From: Hydractinia symbiolongicarpus
Taxonomy: Eukaryota > Cnidaria > Hydrozoa > Anthoathecata > Hydractiniidae
Direction: 5' to 3'
Assembly: GCF_029227915.1 (NCBI RefSeq)
Contig: NC_079883.1
Location: 30,258,001 to 30,322,000, forward strand
DNA: 64,000 bases
The position numbers and the translations under genes are program-made. Every line of letters starts with the position of its first letter. The first letter of the stretch is position 1. Shown here one piece after another: positions 23,383-37,285 of the stretch. The notes beneath the pieces are model-generated. The model was not told where the DNA came from and did not search any database. It worked only from the letters and a program-made list of their open reading frames with translations.

Positions 23383-26300
23383 AATTGGACTCCAAGAAAT
23401 AACATTCTTCTTAATTTGACATGATTGCCGGAACTCAGCGATTACACTGGGCGCTGTGGAAGCGGTTCATTTAAAAATTTAAATAAATAAGTCAATCTTT
23501 ACTGTCGGACCAATCCTAGCCGTTATAGCGTGCTGAAGAAAGAGCGACAGTTTCAAAACTACATCTCACTTACTTTCTAACGGTGTCAGTCCGTTTAAAT
23601 TACAACAGTTGGGTCACATATTCGTACCAACATGTATTAAGCGATATTTTTCTGATATTACTAGGTTGCATCGCTTTTAAGAGTGAAACGTTTGACTGTG
23701 GGACTTAATTGAACTGATTTTGGACTTTGACCTTATAAATGTGATAAATGTACCAGTTTGACTACAAGAAATAACATTCTTCTTAATTCGACATGATTGC
23801 TTGGATTCAGCGAGTACACTATGCTCTGTGAAAGCGCTTCATTTAAAAATTTAGATAAATAAGTCATTTTTTACTGTGGGACCAATCCTAGCCGTTATCG
23901 CGTGCTGAATAAAGAGCGACAGTTTCAAAAACTACATCTCACTTACTTTCTAACGGTGTCAGTCCGTTTGAGTTACAACAGTTGGGTCACATATTCGTAC
24001 CAACATGCATTTATCGATATTTTCTGATATTACTAGGTTGCATCGCTTTTAACAGTGAAACGATTGACTGTGGGACTTAGTTGAAGTAACATTGGACTGT
24101 GATCTGATAAATGTGATAAATGAGGAAATTGGACTCCAAGGAATAACATTCTTCTTAATTCGACATGATTGCTGGAAATCAGCAAGTACACTATGCTCTG
24201 TGGTAGCGCTTTTTTAAAAATTTAGATAAATAAGTCTTTCTTTACTGTGGGACTAATCCTGGCCGTTAGCACGCGCTGAAGAAATAGAGACATTCTCAAA
24301 AACTACATTTCATCGACTTCTTGGCGGTATAAATCCGTTTGAGTTACAACGGTTGCGTCAGATATTCGTACCAACAGGTATTTAGCGATAGTATTCTGAT
24401 ATTACTAGTTTGCATCGCTTTTAACAGTGAAACGATTGACTGTGGGACTTAATTGAACTGTTTTGGACTTTAACCTTAAAAATGTGATAAATGAGCCAAC
24501 TGGACTCCAAGGAATAACATTCATCTTAAATTGACATGATTGCTGGAACTCAGGGATTACACTGCGCGCTGTGGTAGCACTTCATTTAAAAATTTAAATA
24601 AAAAAAACATTTTTTTACTGTGGGACCAATCCTAGCCGTTATTGCAGGCTGCAGAAATAGCAACAGTTTCAAAAAATACATTTCATTAACTTTCTAACGG
24701 TGTTAATTTGTTTAAGTTACAACTGTTGCGTCACATATTCGTACCAACATGTATTTACTGATTTTCTTCCGATATGACTAAGTTGCATCGCTTTTAACAG
24801 TGAAACGATTGACTGTGGGACTTAATTAACCTAAATTTGGACTGTGACGTGATAAACATTATAAATGAGCTAGTTTGACTACAAGAAATAACATTCTTCT
24901 TAATTTGACATGATTGCTGGAACTCAGCGATCACACTCGTCGCTGTGGTAGCACTTTATTAAAAAATTAAGATAAATAAGTCATTTTTTACTGTGGGACC
25001 AATCCTGGCCGTTAGCACGCACTGAAGAAATAGAGACATTCTCAAAAACAACATTTCATCGACTTCTTGGAGGTATCAATCCGTTTGAGTTACAACGGTT
25101 GCGTGACATGATCGTACCAACCTGTATTTAGTGATATCTTTTCGATATTACTAAGTTATATCGCTTTTAACAGTGAAACGATTGACTGTGGAACTTAATT
25201 GAACTGATTTTGGACTTTGACCTGATAAATGTGATAAATGTGCCAACTGGACTCCAAGGAATAACATTCTTCTTAAATTGACATGATTTCTGGATTTCAG
25301 CGATTACACTGGGCGCTGTGGAAGCGGTTCATTTAAAAATTTAGATCAATAAGTCATTTTTTACTGTGGGACCAATCCTGGCCGTTAGCACGCACTGAAG
25401 AAATAGAGACATTCTCAAAAACAACATTTCATCGACTTCTTGGAGGTATCAATCCGTTTGAGTTACAACGGTTGGGTCACATATTCGTACCAACATGTAT
25501 TTAGCGATATGTTTCTGATATTACTAGGTTGCATCGTTTTTAACAGTGAAACGATTGACGTTGGGACTTAATTGGACTGATTTTGGACTGTGACCTTATA
25601 AATGTGAAAGTGAGACAATTGGACTTCAAGAAATATTATTCGTCTTACTTTGACATGATTGTTGGAAATCAGCGATTACACTGGGCGCTGTGGAAGCGGT
25701 TCATTTAAAAATTTAGATAAATAAGTCATTTTTTACTGTGGGACCAATCCTTGCCGTTATCGCGCGCCGAATAAATAGAGACAGTTTCAAAAACTACATT
25801 TCAATGACTTTCTAGCGATGTCAGTCCGTTTGAGTTACAACGGTTGCGTCACATATTCGCACCAACATGTATTTAGCGATATGTTTCTGATATTACTAGG
25901 TTGCATCGCTTTTAACAGTGAAACGATTGACGGTGTGACTTAATTGAACTAACTTTGGATTGTGACCTGATAAATGTGATAAATGAGACAATTGGACTCC
26001 AAGAAATAACATTCTTCTTAATTTGACATGATTGCCGGAACTCAGCGATTACACTGGGCGCTGTGGTAGCGCTTCATTTAAAAATTTAAATAAATAAGTC
26101 AATCTTTACTGTCGGACCAATCCTAGCCGTTAGTACGCGCCAAAAAAAGAGAGGCATTCTCAGAAACTACATTTCATTGCTTTTTGGCGGTATCAATCCG
26201 TTTGTGTTACAACGGTTGCGTCACATATTCGTACCAACATGTATTTAGTGACAGTTTTTCGATATTACTAAGTTATATCGCTTTTAACAATGAACTGATT

Positions 26301-28225
26301 GACTGTGGGACTTAATTGAATTAACTTTGACCTGTGACCTTATAAATGTGATAAGTGAGCCAACTGGACTCCAGGAAATAATATTCTTCTTACTTTGACA
26401 TGATTGTTGGAAATCAGCGATTACACTGGGCGCTGTGGAAGCGCTTCATTTAAAAATTTAGATAAATAAGTCATTTTTTACTGTGGGACCAATCCTAGCC
26501 GTTATCGCGTGCTGAAGAAATAGCGACAGTTTCAAAAACTACATCTCACTTACTTTCTAACGGTGTCAGTCCGTTTGAGTTACAACAGTTGGGTCACATA
26601 TTCGTACCAACATGCATTTAGCAATATTTTTCTGATATTACTAGGTTGCATCGCTTTTAACAGTGAAACGATTGACTGTGGGACTTAGTTGAACTAACAT
26701 TGGACTGTGGCCTGATAAATGTGATAAATGAGCCAACTGGACTCCAAGGAATAACATTCTTCTTAAATTGACATGATTGCTGGAATTCAGCGATTAAAAT
26801 GGGCACTGTGGTAGCGCTTCATTTTAAAATTAAGAAAAAAAATTCAGTTTTTACTGTGGGACCAATCCTAACCGTTAGCGCGCGCTGAAGAAATAGAGTC
26901 AGTTACAAATACGACATTTCACTGACTTTCTAACTGTGTCAGCCCGTTTGATTTACAACGGCTGGGTCACATATTCGTACCAACATGTATTTAGCGATAT
27001 GTTTCTGACATTTCTAGGTTGCATCGCTTTTAACAGTGAAACGATTGACGGCGGGACTTAATTGAACTAACTTTGCACTGTGACCTGATAAATGTAATAA
27101 ATGAGACAATTGGACTCCAAGAAATAATATTCTTCTTAATTTGACATGATTGCCGGAACTCAGCGATTACACTGGGCGCTGTGGAAGCGCTTCATTTAAA
27201 AATTTAAATAAATAAGTCAATCTTTAATGTCGGACCAATCCTAGCCGTTATAGCGTGCTGAAGAAAGAGCAACAGTTTCAAAACTACATCTCACTTACTT
27301 TCTAACGGTGTCAGTCCGTTTGAGTTACAACAGTTGGGTCACATATTCGTACCAACATGTATTTAGCGATATTTTTCTGATATTACTAATTTATATCGCT
27401 TTTAACATTGAAATGATTGACTGTGGGACTTAACTGAACTAACTTTGGCCTGTGACCTTATAAATGTGATAAGTGAGCCAACTGGACTCCAAGAAATGAC
27501 ATTCTTCTTACTTTGACATGATTGTTGGAAATCAGCGATTACATTGGGCGCTGTGGAAGCGGTTCATTTAAACATTTAGATAAATAAGTCATTTTTTACT
27601 GCGGGACCAATCCTAGCCGTTATCGCGCGGCGAAGAAATAGAGGCAGTTTCAAAAACTACATTTTAATGACTTTTTGGCGGTATCAATCCGTTTGAGTTA
27701 CAACGGTTGCGTCACATATTCGTACCAACATGTATTTAGTGTCAGTTTTCCGATATTACTAAGTTATATCGCTTTTAACAATGAAATGATTGACTGTGGG
27801 ACTTAATTGAACTAATTTTGACCTGTGACCTTATAAATGTGATAAGTGAGCCAACTGGACTCCAAGAAATAATATTCTTCTTACTTTGACATGATTGTTG
27901 GAAATCAGCGATTACACTGGGCGCTGTTAAAGCGCTTCATTTAAAAATTTAGATAAATAAGTCATTTTTTACTGTGGGACCAATCCTAACCGTTATCGCG
28001 TGCTGGATAAAGAGCGACAGTTTCAAAAACTACATCTCACTTACTTTCTAACGGTGTCAGTCCGTTTGAGTTACAACAGTTGGGTCACATATTCGTACCA
28101 ACATGCATTTAGCGATATTTTTCTGATATTACTAGGTTGCATCGCTGTTAACAGTGAAACGATTGACTGTGGGACTTAGCTGAACTAACATTGCACTGTG
28201 ACCTGATAAATGTGATAAATGAGCA
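23383..28225. repeat. 13-monomer higher-order repeat unit, copy 1 (4843 bp)
   Basis: This 13-monomer unit is followed directly by a second copy at a 4843-bp offset. AATTGGACTCC starts it at 23383 and again at 28226, and CATGTATTAAGCG is at 23631 and 28474. Inside are several private variants (GTGCTGAATAAAGAGCG, CTATGCTCTGTGAAAGCGC, TAAAAAAAACATTTTTTTAC, CGATCACACTCGTCGCTG), all repeated in order in copy 2. Differences seen by eye are few. This is the longest and one of the most uniform HOR units in the window. A recent duplication is the simplest reading; an assembly duplication is the alternative. Confidence 0.93.
23385..23395. other. TTGGA-C-TCCAA dyad (example)
   Basis: An 11-bp near-palindrome with 5-bp arms around one C, found in the CAATTGGACTCCAAG subtypes. 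Other subtypes have GTTTGACTACAAG or TTGGGCTCCAAG at this place. It lies at the start of the 13-monomer unit and may be only a chance feature of that subtype. Confidence 0.4.
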
Positions 28226-31200
28226 AATTGGACTCCAAGAAATAACATTCTTCTTAATTTGACATGATTGCCGGAACTCAGCGATTACACTGGGCGCTGT
28301 GGAAGCGGTTCATTTAAAAATTTAAATAAATAAGTCAATCTTTACTGTCGGACCAATCCTAGCCGTTATAGCGTGCTGAAGAAAGAGCGACAGTTTCAAA
28401 ACTACATCTCACTTACTTTCTAACGGTGTCAGTCCGTTTAAATTACAACAGTTGGGTCACATATTCGTACCAACATGTATTAAGCGATATTTTTCTGATA
28501 TTACTAGGTTGCATCGCTTTTAAGAGTGAAACGTTTGACTGTGGGACTTAATTGAACTGATTTTGGACTTTGACCTTATAAATGTGATAAATGTACCAGT
28601 TTGACTACAAGAAATAACATTCTTCTTAATTCGACATGATTGCTTGGATTCAGCGAGTACACTATGCTCTGTGAAAGCGCTTCATTTAAAAATTTAGATA
28701 AATAAGTCATTTTTTACTGTGGGACCAATCCTAGCCGTTATCGCGTGCTGAATAAAGAGCGACAGTTTCAAAAACTACATCTCACTTACTTTCTAACGGT
28801 GTCAGTCCGTTTGAGTTACAACAGTTGGGTCACATATTCGTACCAACATGCATTTATCGATATTTTCTGATATTACTAGGTTGCATCGCTTTTAACAGTG
28901 AAACGATTGACTGTGGGACTTAGTTGAAGTAACATTGGACTGTGATCTGATAAATGTGATAAATGAGGAAATTGGACTCCAAGGAATAACATTCTTCTTA
29001 ATTCGACATGATTGCTGGAAATCAGCAAGTACACTATGCTCTGTGGTAGCGCTTTTTTAAAAATTTAGATAAATAAGTCTTTCTTTACTGTGGGACTAAT
29101 CCTGGCCGTTAGCACGCGCTGAAGAAATAGAGACATTCTCAAAAACTACATTTCATCGACTTCTTGGCGGTATAAATCCGTTTGAGTTACAACGGTTGCG
29201 TCAGATATTCGTACCAACAGGTATTTAGCGATAGTATTCTGATATTACTAGTTTGCATCGCTTTTAACAGTGAAACGATTGACTGTGGGACTTAATTGAA
29301 CTGTTTTGGACTTTAACCTTAAAAATGTGATAAATGAGCCAACTGGACTCCAAGGAATAACATTCATCTTAAATTGACATGATTGCTGGAACTCAGGGAT
29401 TACACTGCGCGCTGTGGTAGCACTTCATTTAAAAATTTAAATAAAAAAAACATTTTTTTACTGTGGGACCAATCCTAGCCGTTATTGCAGGCTGCAGAAA
29501 TAGCAACAGTTTCAAAAAATACATTTCATTAACTTTCTAACGGTGTTAATTTGTTTAAGTTACAACTGTTGCGTCACATATTCGTACCAACATGTATTTA
29601 CTGATTTTCTTCCGATATGACTAAGTTGCATCGCTTTTAACAGTGAAACGATTGACTGTGGGACTTAATTAACCTAAATTTGGACTGTGACGTGATAAAC
29701 ATTATAAATGAGCTAGTTTGACTACAAGAAATAACATTCTTCTTAATTTGACATGATTGCTGGAACTCAGCGATCACACTCGTCGCTGTGGTAGCACTTT
29801 ATTAAAAAATTAAGATAAATAAGTCATTTTTTACTGTGGGACCAATCCTGGCCGTTAGCACGCACTGAAGAAATAGAGACATTCTCAAAAACAACATTTC
29901 ATCGACTTCTTGGAGGTATCAATCCGTTTGAGTTACAACGGTTGCGTGACATGATCGTACCAACCTGTATTTAGTGATATCTTTTCGATATTACTAAGTT
30001 ATATCGCTTTTAACAGTGAAACGATTGACTGTGGAACTTAATTGAACTGATTTTGGACTTTGACCTGATAAATGTGATAAATGTGCCAACTGGACTCCAA
30101 GGAATAACATTCTTCTTAAATTGACATGATTTCTGGATTTCAGCGATTACACTGGGCGCTGTGGAAGCGGTTCATTTAAAAATTTAGATCAATAAGTCAT
30201 TTTTTACTGTGGGACCAATCCTGGCCGTTAGCACGCACTGAAGAAATAGAGACATTCTCAAAAACAACATTTCATCGACTTCTTGGAGGTATCAATCCGT
30301 TTGAGTTACAACGGTTGGGTCACATATTCGTACCAACATGTATTTAGCGATATGTTTCTGATATTACTAGGTTGCATCGTTTTTAACAGTGAAACGATTG
30401 ACGTTGGGACTTAATTGGACTGATTTTGGACTGTGACCTTATAAATGTGAAAGTGAGACAATTGGACTTCAAGAAATATTATTCGTCTTACTTTGACATG
30501 ATTGTTGGAAATCAGCGATTACACTGGGCGCTGTGGAAGCGGTTCATTTAAAAATTTAGATAAATAAGTCATTTTTTACTGTGGGACCAATCCTTGCCGT
30601 TATCGCGCGCCGAATAAATAGAGACAGTTTCAAAAACTACATTTCAATGACTTTCTAGCGATGTCAGTCCGTTTGAGTTACAACGGTTGCGTCACATATT
30701 CGCACCAACATGTATTTAGCGATATGTTTCTGATATTACTAGGTTGCATCGCTTTTAACAGTGAAACGATTGACGGTGTGACTTAATTGAACTAACTTTG
30801 GATTGTGACCTGATAAATGTGATAAATGAGACAATTGGACTCCAAGAAATAACATTCTTCTTAATTTGACATGATTGCCGGAACTCAGCGATTACACTGG
30901 GCGCTGTGGTAGCGCTTCATTTAAAAATTTAAATAAATAAGTCAATCTTTACTGTCGGACCAATCCTAGCCGTTAGTACGCGCCAAAAAAAGAGAGGCAT
31001 TCTCAGAAACTACATTTCATTGCTTTTTGGCGGTATCAATCCGTTTGTGTTACAACGGTTGCGTCACATATTCGTACCAACATGTATTTAGTGACAGTTT
31101 TTCGATATTACTAAGTTATATCGCTTTTAACAATGAACTGATTGACTGTGGGACTTAATTGAATTAACTTTGACCTGTGACCTTATAAATGTGATAAGTG

Positions 31201-33069
31201 AGCCAACTGGACTCCAGGAAATAATATTCTTCTTACTTTGACATGATTGTTGGAAATCAGCGATTACACTGGGCGCTGTGGAAGCGCTTCATTTAAAAAT
31301 TTAGATAAATAAGTCATTTTTTACTGTGGGACCAATCCTAGCCGTTATCGCGTGCTGAAGAAATAGCGACAGTTTCAAAAACTACATCTCACTTACTTTC
31401 TAACGGTGTCAGTCCGTTTGAGTTACAACAGTTGGGTCACATATTCGTACCAACATGCATTTAGCAATATTTTTCTGATATTACTAGGTTGCATCGCTTT
31501 TAACAGTGAAACGATTGACTGTGGGACTTAGTTGAACTAACATTGGACTGTGGCCTGATAAATGTGATAAATGAGCCAACTGGACTCCAAGGAATAACAT
31601 TCTTCTTAAATTGACATGATTGCTGGAATTCAGCGATTAAAATGGGCACTGTGGTAGCGCTTCATTTTAAAATTAAGAAAAAAAATTCAGTTTTTACTGT
31701 GGGACCAATCCTAACCGTTAGCGCGCGCTGAAGAAATAGAGTCAGTTACAAATACGACATTTCACTGACTTTCTAACTGTGTCAGCCCGTTTGATTTACA
31801 ACGGCTGGGTCACATATTCGTACCAACATGTATTTAGCGATATGTTTCTGACATTTCTAGGTTGCATCGCTTTTAACAGTGAAACGATTGACGGCGGGAC
31901 TTAATTGAACTAACTTTGCACTGTGACCTGATAAATGTAATAAATGAGACAATTGGACTCCAAGAAATAATATTCTTCTTAATTTTCACATGATTGCCGG
32001 AACTCAGCGATTACACTGGGCGCTGTGGAAGCGCTTCATTTAAAAATTTAAATAAATAAGTCAATCTTTAATGTCGGACCAATCCTAGCCGTTATAGCGT
32101 GCTGAAGAAAGAGCAACAGTTTCAAAACTACATCTCACTTACTTTCTAACGGTGTCAGTCCGTTTGAGTTACAACAGTTGGGTCACATATTCGTACCAAC
32201 ATGTATTTAGCGATATTTTTCTGATATTACTAATTTATATCGCTTTTAACATTGAAATGATTGACTGTGGGACTTAACTGAACTAACTTTGGCCTGTGAC
32301 CTTATAAATGTGATAAGTGAGCCAACTGGACTCCAAGAAATGACATTCTTCTTACTTTGACATGATTGTTGGAAATCAGCGATTACATTGGGCGCTGTGG
32401 AAGTGGTTCATTTAAACATTTAGATAAATAAGTCATTTTTTACTGCGGGACCAATCCTAGCCGTTATCGCGCGGCGAAGAAATAGAGGCAGTTTCAAAAA
32501 CTACATTTTAATGACTTTTTGGCGGTATCAATCCGTTTGAGTTACAACGGTTGCGTCACATATTCGTACCAACATGTATTTAGTGTCAGTTTTCCGATAT
32601 TACTAAGTTATATCGCTTTTAACAATGAAATGATTGACTGTGGGACTTAATTGAACTAATTTTGACCTGTGACCTTATAAATGTGATAAGTGAGCCAACT
32701 GGACTCCAAGAAATAATATTCTTCTTACTTTGACATGATTGTTGGAAATCAGCGATTACACTGGGCGCTGTTAAAGCGCTTCATTTAAAAATTTAGATAA
32801 ATAAGTCATTTTTTACTGTGGGACCAATCCTAACCGTTATCGCGTGCTGAATAAAGAGCGACAGTTTCAAAAACTACATCTCACTTACTTTCTAACGGTG
32901 TCAGTCCGTTTGAGTTACAACAGTTGGGTCACATATTCGTACCAACATGCATTTAGCGATATTTTTCTGATATTACTAGGTTGCATCGCTGTTAACAGTG
33001 AAACGATTGACTGTGGGACTTAGCTGAACTAACATTGCACTGTGACCTGATAAATGTGATAAATGAGCA
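28226..33069. repeat. 13-monomer higher-order repeat unit, copy 2 (4844 bp)
   Basis: Near-identical to copy 1. Differences I can see are one extra base near 31985 (AATTTTCACATG for AATTTGACATG), GAAGTGGTTC for GAAGCGGTTC near 32401, and TGCTGAATAAAG for TGCTGGATAAAG near 32848. After 33069 the sequence departs from what a third copy would contain, although it stays related to the monomer beginning near 24130 in copy 1. Only two full units are therefore present. Confidence 0.93.
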
Positions 33070-33850
33070 AATTGGACTCCAAGGAATAACATTCTTCTTG
33101 ATTCGATATGATTGCTGGAATTCAGCAAGTACACTATGCGCTGTGGTAGCGGTTTTTTAAAAATTTAGATAAATAAGTCTTTTTTTACTGTGGGACCAAA
33201 CCCAGCCGTTAGTTCGCGCTAAAGAAATAGAGACAGCTTCAATAACTACATTTCAATTACTTTCTAACGGTATCAGTCCGTTTTAGTTACAACGGTTGCG
33301 TCACATATTTGTACCAACATGTAGATAGTGATTTTTTTCCAATATTACTAGGTTGTATCGCTTTTAACAGTGAAACAATTGACTGTGGGACTTAATTGAA
33401 CTAACTTTGGACTGTGACCTGATAAATGTGATAAATGAGCCAACTGGACTCCAAGGAATAACATTCTCCTTAAATTGACATGATTGCTGGATTTCAGCGA
33501 TTTCACTAGGCTCTGTGGTAGCGCATTATTTAGAAGTTTAGATAAGTAAGTCTTTTTTTACTGTGCGACCAATCCTGTCCGTTAGTACGCGCCAAAGAAA
33601 CAGAGGCATTCTCAGAAACTATATTTCATTGCTTTTTGGCGGTATCAATCCGTTTGAGTTACAACGGTTGCGTAACATATTCGTACCAACATGTATTTAG
33701 TGATTTCTTTCCGATGTGACTTAGTTGCATCGCTTTTAACAGTGAAACGATCGACTGCGGGACTTAATTGAACTGATTCTGGACTGTGACCTTGTAAATG
33801 CGATAAATGAGCCAATTGGGCTCCAAGAAATACCATTCTTCTTAATTTGA
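33070..33850. repeat. Transition monomers between two HOR domains
   Basis: About two monomers link the 13-monomer domain to the 5-monomer domain. The left one has CTATGCGCTGTGG, close to the CTATGCTCTG subtype. The right one contains GCGCCAAAGAAACAGAGGC and TCACTAGGCTCTG, shared with the monomer near 22320-22440. Nothing other than satellite is present. Confidence 0.75.
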
Positions 33851-35700
33851 CATGATTGCTGGAATTCAGCGAGTACACTAGGCTCTGTGGTAGTGCTTTA
33901 TTTAAAAATTAACTTTAATAAGTCCTTTTTTCTGTGCGACAAATCCTGGCCGTTAGCACGCGCTGAAGAAATAGAGACATTCTCAAAATCTACACTTCAT
34001 CGACTTCTTGGCAGTATCAAGCCGTTTGAGTTACAATGGTTGCGTCACATGTTCGTACCAACATGTATTTAGCGATGGTATTCTGATAATACTAGGTTCA
34101 GTGAAACGATTGACTGTGGGGCTTAATTGAATTAACTCTGGACTGTGACCTGATAAATAATATAAATGGGCCAGTTTGACTACAAGAAATAACATTCTTC
34201 TTAAATTGACATGATTGCCGGAACTCAGCGATTACACTGGGCGCTGTGGTAGCACTTTATTAAAAAATTAAGATAAAAAAGTCATTTTTTATTGTGGGAC
34301 CAATCCTAGCCGTTATCGCGCGCTGATGAAATAGCGACAGTTTCAAAAACTACATTTCATTGAATTTCTAATGGTATCAATCCGTTTGAGTTACAACGGT
34401 TGCGCCACATATTCGTCCCCACATGTATTTAGCGATAGGATTCGGATATTACTAGGTTGCATCGCTTTTAACAGTGAACTGTTTGACTGTGGGACTTAAT
34501 TGAACTGATTTTGGACTTTGACCTTATAAATGTGATAAATGAGCTGGTTTGACAACAAGAACTAACATTCTACTTAATTTGACTTAATTGCTGGAACACA
34601 GCGATTGCACTGGGCACTGTGGTAGCGTTTTATTTAAAAATTAAGTTAAATAAGTCATTTTTTACTGTGGGACTATTCCCAAACATTAGTTCGCGCTAAA
34701 GAAATAGAGACGGTTTCAAAAACTACATTTCATTGACTTTCTAACGGTGTTAATCCGTTTGAGTTACAACGGTTGCGTCACATATTCGCCCCACATGTAC
34801 TTAGCGATAGTATTCGGACATTACTAGGTTGCATCGCTTTAAACAGTGAAACGTTTGACTGTGGGACTTAATTGAACTAATTTTGGACTTTGACCTTGTA
34901 AATGTGATAAATGAGCCAATTGGGCTCCAAGGAATACCATTCTTCTTAATTTTACATGATTGCCGGAAATCAGCAATTACACTGGGCGCTGTGGTAGCAC
35001 TTCATTTAAAAATTTAAATAAAAAAGTCGTTTTTTACTGTGGGACCAATCCCAGCCATAAGTTCGCGCTGAAGAAATAGAGACAGTTTCAAAAACTACAT
35101 TTCATTGACTTTCTAACAGTTTCAATCCGTTTGAGTTACAACGGGTGCGTCACATATTCGTCCCCACATGTATTTAGCGATAGTATTTGGATGTTATTAG
35201 GTTGCATCGCTTTTAACAGTGAAACGTTTGACTGTATGACTTAATTGAACTGATTTTGGACTTTGACCTTATAAATGTGATAAATGAGCCAGTTTGACTA
35301 CAAAAAGTAACATTCTTCTTAATTTGACTTAATTGTTGGAACTCAGCGATTGCACTGGGCACTGTGGTAGCGTTTTATTTAAAAATTAAGTTTAATAAGT
35401 CATTTTTTACTGTGGGACCATTCCCAGTCGTTAGTTCGCGCTGAAGAAATAGAGACAGTATCAAAAACTACATTTCATTGACTTTTTAACGGTGTTAATC
35501 CGTTTGAGTTACAACGGTTGCGTCACATATTCGTACCAACATGTATTTAGTGATTTTTTTCCGATATTACTAAGTTGCATCGCTTTTAACAGTGAAACGA
35601 TGGACTGTGGGACTTAATTGAACTGATTCTGGACGGTGACCTTGCAAATGCGTTAAATGAGCCAATTGGACTCCAAGGAATACCATTCTTCTTAATTCGA
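33851..35700. repeat. 5-monomer higher-order repeat, unit 1 (1850 bp)
   Basis: Five monomers, one of them the short version (junction GGTTCAGTG at 34095), giving 4 x 373 + 358 = 1850 bp. CATGATTGCTGG begins the unit at 33851 and unit 2 at 35701. Private variants such as TTAACTTTAATAAGTCC, GAGCTGGTTTGACAACAAG, ACATTCTACTTAATTTG and the dyad with loop CTAT are kept in both units. Sequence similarity weakens gradually to the left of 33851. Confidence 0.9.
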
Positions 35701-37285
35701 CATGATTGCTGGAATTCAGCGAGTACACTAGGCTCTGTGGTAGTGCTTTATTTAAAAATTAACTTTAATAAGTCCTTTTTTCTGTGGGACAAATCCTGGC
35801 CGTTAGCACGCGCTGAAGAAATAGAGACATTCTCAAAATCTACACTTCATCGACTTCTTGGCAGTATCAATCCGTTTGAGTTACAATGGTTGCGTCACGT
35901 GTTCGTACCAACATGTATTTAGCGATAGTATTCTGATATTACTAGGTTCAGTGAAACGATTGACTGTGGGGCTTAATTGAACTAACTCTGGACTGTGACC
36001 TGATAAATGTTATAAATGGGCCAGTTTGACTACAAGAAATAACATTCTTCTTAAATTGACATGATTGCTGGAACTCAGCGATTACACTGGGCGCTGTGGT
36101 AGCACTTTATTAAAAAATTAAGATAAAAAAGTCATTTTTTTATTGTGGGACCAATCCTAGCCGTTATCGCGCGCTGATGAAATAGCGACAGTTTCAAAAA
36201 CTACATTTCATTGAATTTCTAATGGTATCAATCCGTTTGAGTTACAACGGTTGCGCCACATATTCGTCCCCACATGTATTTAGCGATAGGATTCGGATAT
36301 TACTAGGTTGCATCGCTTTTAACAGTGAACTGTTTGACTGTGGGACTTAATTGAACTGATTTTGGACTTTGACCTTATAAATGTGATAAATGAGCTGGTT
36401 TGACAACAAGAACTAACATTCTACTTAATTTGACTTAATTGCTGGAACACAGCGATTGCACTGGGCACTGTGGTAGCGTTTTATTTAAAAATTAAGTTAA
36501 ATAAGTCATTTTTTACTGTGGGACTATTCCCAAACATTAGTTCGCGCTAAAGAAATAGAGACGGTTTCAAAAACTACATTTCATTGACTTTCTAACGGTG
36601 TTAATCCGTTTGAGTTACAACGGTTGCGTCACATATTCGCCCCACATGTACTTAGCGATAGTATTCGGACATTACTAGGTTGCATCGCTTTAAACAGTGA
36701 AACGTTTGACTGTGGGACTTAATTGAACTAATTTTGGACTTTGACCTTGTAAATATGATAAATGAGCCAATTGGGCTCCAAGGAATACCATTCTTCTTAA
36801 TTTTACATGATTGCCGGAAATCAGCAATTACACTGGGCGCTGTGGTAGCACTTCATTTAAAAATTTAAATAAAAAAGTCGTTTTTTACTGTGGGACCAAT
36901 CCCAGCCATAAGTTCGCGCTGAAGAAATAGAGACAGTTTCAAAAACTACATTTCATTGACTTTCTAACAGTTTCAATCCGTTTGAGTTACAACGGGTGCG
37001 TCACATATTCGTCCCCACATGTATTTAGCGATAGTATTTGGATATTATTAGGTTGCATCGCTTTTAACAGTGAAACGTTTGACTGTATGACTTAATTGAA
37101 CTGATTTTGGACTTTGACCTTATAAATGTGATAAATGAGCCAGTTTGACTACAAAAAGTAACATTCTTCTTAATTTGACTTAATTGTTGGAACTCAGCGA
37201 TTGCACTGGGCACTGTGGTAGCGTTTTATTTAAAATTTAAGTTTAATAAGTCATTTTTTACTGTGGGACCATTCCCAGTCGTTAG
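35701..37285. repeat. 5-monomer higher-order repeat, unit 2 (incomplete)
   Basis: Follows unit 1 with one inserted T (offset 1851 after about 36135). The match ends near 37285, where CCAGTCGTTAGTTCGCGC in unit 1 becomes CCAGTCGTTAGCACGCGC, so this unit lacks roughly its last 260 bp. Part of the unit (ATTGCCGGAAATCAGC at 36810) recurs at 38301, offset 1491, showing a further partial copy. Confidence 0.88.

Noticed and set aside
24596-24615. Long A and T runs (for example TAAAAAAAACATTTTTTTAC) as promoter or terminator signals
   Set aside because: They are length variants of the A/T tract present in every monomer and are copied with the HOR (again near 29442). No transcription unit is associated with them.
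33887-35922. Plus-strand open frames of 61-73 residues at 33887, 35737, 39231 and 41587
   Set aside because: They are pairs created by HOR duplication (offsets 1850 and 2356 bp), short, with no recognisable domain and no coding pattern. They are passive frames in satellite DNA.
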